Assembly: GCF_038150125.1 (NCBI RefSeq)
Contig: NZ_JBBVMF010000025.1
Location: 1-64,000, forward strand
Source of the DNA: SW132 sp038150125
GTDB taxonomy: Bacteria; Bacteroidota; Rhodothermia; Balneolales; Balneolaceae
Reading direction: 5' to 3'
Length of the DNA stretch: 64,000 nt
Of this stretch, positions 33,241-39,502 are shown piece by piece. The notes below the pieces were generated by a model. The model saw only the letters and a program-made list of their open reading frames with translations, was not told the origin of the DNA and ran no database searches. Every line of letters begins with the position of its first letter. Within the stretch, counting starts at the first letter, position 1. The position numbers and the translations under genes were made by a program.

Positions 33241-34206
33241 ATGGAGGGAACCTGTTGGCATAGCATTGATATGAACACCTGTTGCGGACCGGATGGATGT
33301 GGCCTGCCGGAAGTGGAAGTGGTTTCAGAGATATACGATTGCACAGATTGTGGCGAAGGAGGCGGAGGTTCATTGCCACCACCTGAAGACCCCGACGATC
33401 CATGGCTCCCACCCCCAAACGGTGGAGGCGGCAGGGTATGCACGACCTGCAACCCGGGCGATAACCCCGATGGCGACGACGAATCCTGCCCGCTTGGCAC
33501 GATTGCCGATGGGAATGGGGGATGTATTGGGGAAGAGGAAACTGAAGACTGCATGGGTGTTGAAGGTGGCTTGGCGTATCTGGATAGTTGCGGAATTTGC
33601 GTAGAGGGGACATCCACTAATGTAGATTGTTGTGCTACCCTCCAAAAGATATTAGATACAATTTCTGATTCCGAAGGAACAGCATATACAGATGATCCCG
33701 ATGATTCCGGTGGGAAAACCAAACATGGTATCGCATGGAATACTTGGCAGAATTATTCGCATTTGGTAGGCAAAAGCCCAACCGCAAGTAACCTGCAGAA
33801 CTTAACAAGGGCTAATGAAGATATTATTTATGAAAACACTTATTGGATTTGGTCTCAGGCTGACAGAATTGAAGATGGTGATCTGAGGAAAATGTATTTT
33901 GACTTCTTCGTGAACGCACCAAGTGCAGCAGTAAGAGCCTTACAGCAAGCGTTGTATGATAACGGTTATTTAGTTTCAATAGATGGTAAACTAGGATCTG
34001 AGACATGGAGCAACATTGACCAGGCATTTTATGATGGCAAGATAATGTCTTTATATAATTCTTTTAAGTCTGCGAGAATAGAACACTACTATAACAGATC
34101 AGAATATAAAAACAATCAGAAGTATTTAAATGGGTGGTTAAATCGAGCAAATAAATTCGAAAATAAAACAACAGAAAACCTTAGAGGAGTAACTTGTGAT
34201 GTTTAA
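33241..34206 (+). CDS. Orphan effector cassette: linker plus GH108 lysozyme and peptidoglycan-binding domain, no signal peptide
   Basis: 321 codons from ATG 33241. Residues 1-100 repeat the Cys-rich region and linker of the M23 effector. Residues about 130-205 match glycosyl hydrolase family 108 (SEGTAYTDDPDDSGGKTKHG, putative catalytic E145), and residues 217-265 match the PG_binding_3 module (FDFFVNAPSAAVRALQQAL, DGKLGSETW). Family members cleave peptidoglycan as lysozymes. There is no signal peptide. Upstream in frame the homology to the first effector continues only to about 33175 and is cut by TGA at 33205, so the 5' part has been lost. GAAGGA lies 9 bases before the ATG, so cytoplasmic expression is possible. 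The last 8 bases overlap the next gene. Confidence 0.8.
   Translation: MEGTCWHSIDMNTCCGPDGCGLPEVEVVSEIYDCTDCGEGGGGSLPPPEDPDDPWLPPPNGGGGRVCTTCNPGDNPDGDDESCPLGTIADGNGGCIGEEETEDCMGVEGGLAYLDSCGICVEGTSTNVDCCATLQKILDTISDSEGTAYTDDPDDSGGKTKHGIAWNTWQNYSHLVGKSPTASNLQNLTRANEDIIYENTYWIWSQADRIEDGDLRKMYFDFFVNAPSAAVRALQQALYDNGYLVSIDGKLGSETWSNIDQAFYDGKIMSLYNSFKSARIEHYYNRSEYKNNQKYLNGWLNRANKFENKTTENLRGVTCDV
33342..33540 (+). repeat. Effector linker repeat, copy 2
   Basis: Counterpart of 30661-30857, encoding GGGGSLPPPEDPDDPWLPPP and the CTTCNPGDNPDGDDESC module. Nine or ten scattered mismatches and no gaps by eye. Upstream similarity is weaker (about three quarters over the preceding codons) and downstream similarity ends within about 10 bases, at the start of the cassette-specific region. 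Confidence 0.85.
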
Positions 34207-34654
34207 ATTAAATTCAACTAAACTTTTAACGATCGTCATATTACTATTAACTCTCATTAGTTATTCAATTGGCGGCGAAAGTAATGAACAATTTGATTGG
34301 ACAGGCCGGTGGGAAATTCCCGATATGGAAAATGCCTCGACAGATTTTTTTATTGTCCTGAACAATAATAGTGGGCAAATTGAAGGGCAGCATTGCTTTA
34401 TATCTTCATATGCAGACGAATGCGCATCCCCCGATATTGTTTCATTGAACAATTTTGATGTAATTGATTCCAATACAATTGAACTGGACTTTATCTCGCA
34501 GTACAGTATGGGGTCATTATCTGAAACTACCGGAAGAGTTCGACTAACCGTTATAAATCCTGACAGAATCAAATGGGAAGTCATTGAGATGCCCGCATCA
34601 AAACGGCCTCCAACTCCTATCCCTGCTGAAAAAGAATTAGTACGGGTGAATTGA
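34199..34654 (+). CDS. Exported small protein, candidate immunity protein for the GH108 cassette
   Basis: About 151 residues. The ATG at 34199 (a GTG at 34196 is also in frame) overlaps the GH108 stop by 8 bases, and AGGAG lies 9 bases upstream, so translation is coupled. A signal peptide (LLTIVILLLTLISYSIGG) is followed by a lipocalin-like pattern with WTGRWEIPD, QIEGQHCFISS, a second cysteine in DECASP, and GRVRLTVINPDRIKWEVIE. It is intact and homologous to the decayed gene at 32694. Exported partners of lysozyme effectors commonly act as periplasmic inhibitors, so lysozyme immunity is the best inference. I do not recognise the family. Confidence 0.68.
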   Translation: MFKLNSTKLLTIVILLLTLISYSIGGESNEQFDWTGRWEIPDMENASTDFFIVLNNNSGQIEGQHCFISSYADECASPDIVSLNNFDVIDSNTIELDFISQYSMGSLSETTGRVRLTVINPDRIKWEVIEMPASKRPPTPIPAEKELVRVN

Positions 34655-34736
34655 TACTTTTCAGTTATAAAAGAATCTGATTTTTTTAATTCTATTTATC
34701 CAATTAACAACCCGCAACGCCTCCAGAGACGAAAAC

Positions 34737-34809
34737 TCACCACTGGATAAGATTGCCGGTGGAAATGGGGATGGTATTGAGGCGAAAAGTAACTCGCTGA
34801 ACTTTTAAT
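34737..34809 (+). pseudogene. Second effector-linker remnant
   Basis: AAGATTGCCGGTGGAAATGG then GGATGGTATTGAGGCGAAA resembles ACGATTGCCGATGAGAATGG then GGGATGTATTGGGGAGGAG of the linker repeats. Read in the equivalent frame it gives KIAGGNGDGIEAKSNSLNF and a stop. Weaker resemblance to the upstream linker (AACCCG, ACGA) extends back to about 34705. It appears to be the eroded start of another cassette at the array end. Confidence 0.5.
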
Positions 34810-34823
34810 GTTAGATCAGCGAG
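34793..34823. terminator. Hairpin at the end of the effector array
   Basis: CTCGCTGA (34793-34800) pairs perfectly with TCAGCGAG (34816-34823) over a 15-base loop, between the last remnant and the convergent alpha/beta hydrolase gene. No strong T-run follows on either strand, so it is a modest terminator candidate for both directions. Confidence 0.4.
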
Positions 34824-34827
34824 CTCT

Positions 34828-35670
34828 CTATTCGCGGCTATCAACCACAGAAATAAACTCAGCCCATTTCCGGGCGTATATCTCCCTTGATTGGGAAAAA
34901 CCTGTGTTATGGCCGCCGCGGAGTTCCACAAATGTTACGTAATTTGCCGGATCTTCTGTTGCGATACGTCGCAGTTCTTTGCCGTGCCGGTAGGGCACAA
35001 TCCTGTCATTTCTTGAATGCATGATCATGATGCGTTCTGTTTTTGCCTGCCGCAGATCTTCATTCACCGGGAAATCGGCCGATACCAGGAACCGTGGAAT
35101 AAACGGATAAATATCTGTAGCAACTTCTTTTCCGCTCAAAAACGCTGAATGTAAAACAAGTCCTGAGCTTTCAAATTCAGCCGCCTGACGGGCGGCCACC
35201 GCACCACCAAGGGACTGCCCGTAGAAAATCATACGGTTTAGCGGTATCTCTAATTCATCTCTCAGATAGTCTACGACTGCTTTCCCATCAACATAGATTC
35301 CTTCTTCCGTCGGGGATCCGTCACTTTTTCCGTAACCTCGATAATCATACAAAAAAACGGCGGCCCCCTGGTTTGCGATCACACCCGCAATCTCCACCCT
35401 GCCGCTGATGTTGCCAGCATTTCCATGAGAATAGACAACAACAGGTTTATCTTCAGATTCATATTCGCCAATCATCCAGCCGTGAAGCAACAAACCATCA
35501 GGCGCTTCAACACGGTGTTCCGACCACGGCACATCCAGTCTTTCGGGAGTGTCCCAAATGTCGTCTGACGGATGGAATATCATCTGATTTTGAAGAAGTG
35601 TAATGAGCCCCACGATAAACAGATATCCGATTAATAAAAATGCTATAAATTTAAGCAGCGTCTTCCACAC
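34828..35670 (-). CDS. Membrane-anchored alpha/beta hydrolase
   Basis: A 280-residue hydrolase with an N-terminal membrane anchor (FIAFLLIGYLFIVGLITLL). The nucleophile elbow is GQSLGG, an oxyanion-type VVYSHGNAGN segment precedes it, and the acid and histidine are in HSRNDRIVPYRHG and LRGGHNTGF, which completes a catalytic triad. AVFLYDYRGYGKSDG is the usual HG/RGYG region of this subfamily (YqkD/BEM46-like). It probably acts at the periplasmic face of the inner membrane as an esterase or peptidase. Substrate unknown. Convergent with the effector array; not obviously related to it. Confidence 0.88.
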   Translation of the reverse strand: MWKTLLKFIAFLLIGYLFIVGLITLLQNQMIFHPSDDIWDTPERLDVPWSEHRVEAPDGLLLHGWMIGEYESEDKPVVVYSHGNAGNISGRVEIAGVIANQGAAVFLYDYRGYGKSDGSPTEEGIYVDGKAVVDYLRDELEIPLNRMIFYGQSLGGAVAARQAAEFESSGLVLHSAFLSGKEVATDIYPFIPRFLVSADFPVNEDLRQAKTERIMIMHSRNDRIVPYRHGKELRRIATEDPANYVTFVELRGGHNTGFSQSREIYARKWAEFISVVDSRE

Positions 35671-35751
35671 AGGTGTGTACTCAGTTATTATTCATGAATG
35701 AACGTAACTCAAATTTATATAAATCTTATAAAAAATTCTGTTCAGCCAGAG

Positions 35752-35953
35752 TTAGGGTTTAAAATTAGCACTTAGATTGGAGATCCCGGCTCGGAGGCCG
35801 GGATGACCTTTTTCCTGGCTCAGTCTCGTCTCACTGTCATCGCGGGCGTTGACCCGCGATCTCCCATTCTCGTAAAAAAAGTTCTTCATGACAGTTTTAG
35901 GGTTCAAAATTCACACCGAGATTGGAGATCCCGGCTCGGGCGCCAGGATGACT
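35752..35953. repeat. Tandemly duplicated palindromic repeat region
   Basis: The 505-base gap 35671-36175 contains two direct copies of a unit (TTAGGGTTTAAAATTAGCAC and AGATTGGAGATCCCGGCTCGG) at 35752-35807 and 35897-35952, 145 bases apart. Between them lies a left-type palindrome, GTCATCGCGGGC with GACCCGCGATCTCCCATT (35836-35867). The right-type units carry CCCGGCTCGGAGGCCGGG plus ATGAC. These are the same families as in three other gaps of the window. A further palindrome-like stretch (GAGACGCTTC, GAGGTCTCTC) is at 36111-36150. No gene was found. Confidence 0.65.
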
Positions 35954-36175
35954 CAGATGACTTGAATTTTGAACAAGGAATGACGATTAGTGAAAGGAGA
36001 CTTTGGGCTTGAAAAAATGGGACATCCTGTAAAGTTTACCTAACAACTGAAAGACTGATGTCTGTAGTCCATCAACTATCTATTATATACCATTTCCCAA
36101 CCCCCCATGCGAGACGCTTCAAGGTCCTGCGGACGCTTGGAGGTCTCTCATAACTCAGATCTTAAATCTCTCATC

Positions 36176-36385
36176 TCACTGAGACATCTCGGCGCGAATC
36201 GTGAATTCCTGCTGCCACTCATCGTAGAAAACATTCAGCAAATTGGGACGGCAGCACACCTGGCAATCTTCGACGTACTGCTGTGAGGTTCCCTGAGACG
36301 GATCTACAAATGTACTGTTCACTTCTCCGCAGTACGCGCAGGCGTAGTCACAGCTTTGGGTTGTGGTAGTATATTTATTTTTCAT
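36176..36385 (-). CDS. CPXCG-motif cysteine-rich small protein
   Basis: A 69-residue protein with two cysteine pairs, CDYACAYCGE near residue 12-21 and EDCQVCCRPNLL near residue 39-50, plus the QQYVEDC segment. This is the small CPXCG/CYCG cysteine-rich family, presumed to bind zinc or another metal in the cytoplasm. No signal peptide. The function of the family is not established. It stands between repeat-rich gaps, with acyP 172 bases upstream on the same strand. Confidence 0.82.
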   Translation of the reverse strand: MKNKYTTTTQSCDYACAYCGEVNSTFVDPSQGTSQQYVEDCQVCCRPNLLNVFYDEWQQEFTIRAEMSQ

Positions 36386-36410
36386 AGGTCTTTAGAAATT
36401 GGGGTAAAAA

Positions 36411-36546
36411 GGGAAAAGGCAAAAGTGAGAAGTGAAAAGATAGATCTGAGTCGTGAGTCGTGAGAATTCTAAGACCTCATTCCCTATTTCGCTTCAAATT
36501 AAGGGGCGTTTACAGCTTTTCACTTTTGCCTTTTCACTTCTCACTC
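36411..36546. repeat. Inverted repeat between acyP and the CPXCG gene
   Basis: GTGAGAAGTGAAAAG (36425-36439) is perfectly complementary to CTTTTCACTTCTCAC (36530-36544), and AGGCAAAAGTGA pairs with TCACTTTTGCCT nearby, forming a large stem with a loop of about 90 bases. A short tandem GAGTCGT repeat (about 36448-36464) lies in the loop. It may separate the two flanking genes transcriptionally. Nothing coding is seen. Confidence 0.55.
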
Positions 36547-36557
36547 TGATATAACAA

Positions 36558-36842
36558 TTAATGCCGAACAGAAAATCCCGAAAATGTTTCATCCAGTTTA
36601 TCGCTGGATTCATCAACCGACAAATCATCCACTCTTGCACTTCGCGGGCCTTTTTTCATCTCTTCGAGCATTTTATTTACGTTATCTTCTTCTCCGACAA
36701 ACACAGCCTCCACATCACCGTCTGGCAGATTCTTCACCCATCCGTTAATATTAAGCCGTTGTGCATTCTGTTTTGTAAAATGCCGGAACCCAACACCCTG
36801 AACCCGGCCTGAAAGTCGTACATGTTTTTTTGATTGATCCAT
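36558..36842 (-). CDS. acyP: Acylphosphatase
   Basis: A 94-residue acylphosphatase, a small cytoplasmic enzyme that hydrolyses carboxyl-phosphate bonds. The phosphate-binding loop GRVQGVGFRHF contains the catalytic arginine, and the catalytic asparagine is in GWVKNLPDGDVEAVF, the second family signature. The length is typical. Monocistronic, with palindromic repeats on both sides. Confidence 0.95.
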   Translation of the reverse strand: MDQSKKHVRLSGRVQGVGFRHFTKQNAQRLNINGWVKNLPDGDVEAVFVGEEDNVNKMLEEMKKGPRSARVDDLSVDESSDKLDETFSGFSVRH

Positions 36843-36957
36843 AATGGTTGAATCTTTTAATTCTTATTATCTTGATACCTGAATTCGATTCAAAATATGG
36901 AAAAAATGTCTAAAGTAGTCCTGGAAGAGCGGTTATTTAGCTAATTCATTATCAATA

Positions 36958-37033
36958 ATGTCATACCACGCCATGGTGTGGTATCTCCTGCCTTTTTAGG
37001 GTGGGAGATTCCCGCTTCAGGCGCGTGATGACG
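36958..37033. repeat. Dispersed palindromic repeat pair upstream of oxyR
   Basis: A left unit, GTCATACCACGCC with GGTGTGGTATCTCC (36960-36988), and a right unit, GTGGGAGATTCCCGCTTCAG followed by GCGCGTGATGAC (37001-37032), face each other like the repeats near 5.4 kb. They lie in the 275-base gap (36843-37117) between divergent acyP and oxyR. The interval 37034-37117 remains for the oxyR promoter. Confidence 0.6.
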
Positions 37034-37117
37034 CCCTTGCCGGACTACTTCACATGTAATTCAGTAATGATAACAATCGAACTCAGGTTTGATGGCTAAC
37101 TTTGAATATATTCATTC

Positions 37118-38050
37118 ATGACTCTTACACAACTTAAATATATTGTTGCAGTCGACAAATATCGACATTTTGCCACGGCGGCAGAAAAAAGTTTTGTCAC
37201 ACAGCCTACGCTCAGCATGCAAATCCATAAGCTTGAAGACGAGCTCAACGTCGTATTGTTCGATCGGTCGAAATCTCCGGTAGTTCCAACAGAAATAGGT
37301 GAAAAAGTATTGGAGCAGGCGCGCATCATCCTGCAGGATGCCCGCCGAATTACAGATATCGTTCAGTACCAGGAGACGTCACTCAGCGGCACATTCCGGG
37401 TTGGCGTCATTCCAACGGTAGCTCCTTATCTTGTACCTCGCTTTTTGCATGCATTCCTGACGGATTACCCCGATGTAGAGCTTGTATTCGAAGAGGCCCT
37501 CACCAATGATGTCATCGAGGGACTTGAAAACGACGAGCTTGATGCGGGTATCATTGCAACTCCCGTAAAAGCTGCTCATATCTACACAGAAGATCTTTAC
37601 GTTGAACCTTTTGCAGGTTATTTATCCACCAGCCACCCGCTTGTGCAGAAAGAAAAGCTTACGGTTGATGATCTCGATCAAACTAATATCTGGCTTTTAA
37701 ATGAGGGACATTGCTTTCGGGATCAGACTGTGAAAATCTGTAAGGAATCAGCAAAAAAGAGTAATTCTGCCATTGAGTTTCGAAGCGGCAATCTGGAAAC
37801 TCTCAAGAAGCTGGTGGAACAAAATTACGGCATGACGCTCCTGCCCTGGACCGCCACTCAGCATTTCGATGGCAACTGTTCAAATGCTGTGCTTAAAGAT
37901 TTCGAAGAGCCGGTTCCCTCTCGGAAAGTGCGCCTGGCCTATGGCCGGAAGCATCTTAAACAAAGCATTCTCAAAGCGTTCCGAGAGTCTATTATGGCGT
38001 CTGTGCCAGAGGAGCTGATGAAAACCGATCAGAGAATGGTCATTGAATAA
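37118..38050 (+). CDS. oxyR: Hydrogen peroxide-sensing LysR-type regulator OxyR
   Basis: A 310-residue LysR-family regulator. The N-terminal winged helix-turn-helix has ATAAEKSFVTQPTLSMQIHK. The redox pair sits at C199 and C208 in GHCFRDQTVKIC, the same positions and nine-residue spacing as E. coli OxyR, followed by FRSGNLETLKKLV and the MTLLPW segment. Oxidation by peroxide forms a disulfide that activates target genes. It heads a same-strand run with a membrane protein, a DNA exonuclease and a DNA ligase (gaps 30 and 6 bases, then an overlap), so it may control or share a transcript with DNA repair functions. Confidence 0.93.
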   Translation: MTLTQLKYIVAVDKYRHFATAAEKSFVTQPTLSMQIHKLEDELNVVLFDRSKSPVVPTEIGEKVLEQARIILQDARRITDIVQYQETSLSGTFRVGVIPTVAPYLVPRFLHAFLTDYPDVELVFEEALTNDVIEGLENDELDAGIIATPVKAAHIYTEDLYVEPFAGYLSTSHPLVQKEKLTVDDLDQTNIWLLNEGHCFRDQTVKICKESAKKSNSAIEFRSGNLETLKKLVEQNYGMTLLPWTATQHFDGNCSNAVLKDFEEPVPSRKVRLAYGRKHLKQSILKAFRESIMASVPEELMKTDQRMVIE

Positions 38051-38080
38051 TCTCTATTCATTTTAAAACAGAGTGTATTT

Positions 38081-38512
38081 ATGCTCACCTCCTTTTCGGT
38101 TCAGTGGTTTACCGCTTATTATGTTTCACTGGGCACCCTGCTTATTGGCTATGGCATTTATTTGATTGTGAAACGGCATCAGATGGCAGATTATTTGCAT
38201 GATGTTGCCTCAACTTACGATGAGCCGCCACAGGCATTTAAATCTGTGCTTAAATATTTACTGCTCTTTACACTCCCCGGTTTGATTCTCTCCTTTTTCC
38301 CATTTTCCTGGATTGAACTCATCTTCACCATATGGAGCCTTATCATCATTTATACTGTGGGGCAGATGCTGTTACAGTGGCCTGTGGTGTCACAACAAAT
38401 TTTGGCTTCTAAAAGTAGTCTCCACAAAAAAATCCGGTTCGCAGGAATCAATATGGTTTCTATAGGCGTTGTATTGTTTCTGTTATGCTTTATACTGATT
38501 TCTAAATACTGA
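38081..38512 (+). CDS. Small polytopic membrane protein, unknown
   Basis: A 143-residue protein with about four hydrophobic helices: YYVSLGTLLIGYGIYLIV, YLLLFTLPGLILSF, ELIFTIWSLIIIYTVGQML and MVSIGVVLFLLCFILIS, separated by short polar loops. I do not recognise a family. It lies 30 bases after oxyR and 6 bases before the exonuclease gene, within what looks like one operon. A link to oxidative stress is inferred from position alone. Confidence 0.7.
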   Translation: MLTSFSVQWFTAYYVSLGTLLIGYGIYLIVKRHQMADYLHDVASTYDEPPQAFKSVLKYLLLFTLPGLILSFFPFSWIELIFTIWSLIIIYTVGQMLLQWPVVSQQILASKSSLHKKIRFAGINMVSIGVVLFLLCFILISKY

Positions 38513-38518
38513 TTTTTT

Positions 38519-39502
38519 ATGCGCCTCAAGAAAGCCGGCTACCAGGGAATTTTTCTTCCTGAACTCGGCATCGCCATGGATGGCACCCACACCGATGCTG
38601 AATACACATTTGTTACTCACGCCCATGCCGATCACATGCACCGCAATCGATCGGCCTATACTCACGCAAGTAAACCGACGCTTCAATTGATGAAGCTGCG
38701 TGGATTTAACGGAAGTTCGGAAGCTTTGGAATTCGGCCAGCCACTTGAAACAGACCAGTTCTCGGTCACATTATATCCGGCCGGCCATATCCTGGGATCA
38801 GCCATGATTTACGTACAGTCAGATCTTGGATCTCTTCTCTATACAGGTGATTACCGCACACCACCCTCGCCGGCAACGGAAGGGTTTGAAGCACCTCCCC
38901 AAGCTGACTACCTGATTACAGAGGCCACATTCGGTCTGCCAATTTATCGCTGGAAATCTAATGCACAGCTTGCCGGTGAGGTACAGCAGTTTGCCCGTAA
39001 AACACTTGAAGAAAACTATACTCCTGTGTTCCTGGCATATAATCTTGGAAAAGCACAGGAAATAATGCATCTCTGTTCCAGTCTTGATCACCCGATTATG
39101 ATTCACGGGGCCGGCCATAAACTCTGTCCGGTGTACGACGACGCAGGAATTGACCTCGGGCCCTATCAAGCCTACGACAGGGACACATGTGAAGGCAAGA
39201 TCCTTGTTTGCCCGTCATCGGCTTTATCGGGCGGATTTGCATCTAACGTGAGAAAAAAACGAATTGCATACTGCAGCGGTTGGGCAGCACTTGAATCGCG
39301 CCGGACCCAGCTCACCGTCGATAAACTGATCCCGATATCCGATCACCTCGATTTCTATGAGCTGATTGATTTCTGCGAAAATCTTAATCCAAAAAAAGTC
39401 TACATCACACATACCCCAAACCCTGATGTGGTGAAACATTTCCTTGATGAGAGAGACATCAACTCGTCATTTTTGAATCTTGAAATGGAAGCCGATGACT
39501 AA
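38519..39502 (+). CDS. Ligase-associated DNA exonuclease, metallo-beta-lactamase fold
   Basis: A 327-residue MBL-fold nuclease of the kind encoded next to ATP-dependent ligases. The metal site motif is THAHADHMH, further ligands are in YPAGHILGSAM and LYTGDYRTP, and the C-terminal ISDHLDFYELIDF and THTP segments match the Artemis/SNM1-type beta-CASP-like branch. It presumably trims DNA ends before ligation. Its last 8 bases overlap the ligase start. The usual cassette also has an Lhr-type helicase and a phosphoesterase; neither is adjacent here. Confidence 0.9.
   Translation: MRLKKAGYQGIFLPELGIAMDGTHTDAEYTFVTHAHADHMHRNRSAYTHASKPTLQLMKLRGFNGSSEALEFGQPLETDQFSVTLYPAGHILGSAMIYVQSDLGSLLYTGDYRTPPSPATEGFEAPPQADYLITEATFGLPIYRWKSNAQLAGEVQQFARKTLEENYTPVFLAYNLGKAQEIMHLCSSLDHPIMIHGAGHKLCPVYDDAGIDLGPYQAYDRDTCEGKILVCPSSALSGGFASNVRKKRIAYCSGWAALESRRTQLTVDKLIPISDHLDFYELIDFCENLNPKKVYITHTPNPDVVKHFLDERDINSSFLNLEMEADD

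Noticed and set aside
29998..34809. Prophage lysis cassette (endolysin/M23 plus lysozyme)
   Set aside because: No holin, spanin, structural or integrase genes are present. The first hydrolase has a lipoprotein signal and Cys-rich linker, and exported partner genes follow each cassette, which does not fit a phage lysis module.
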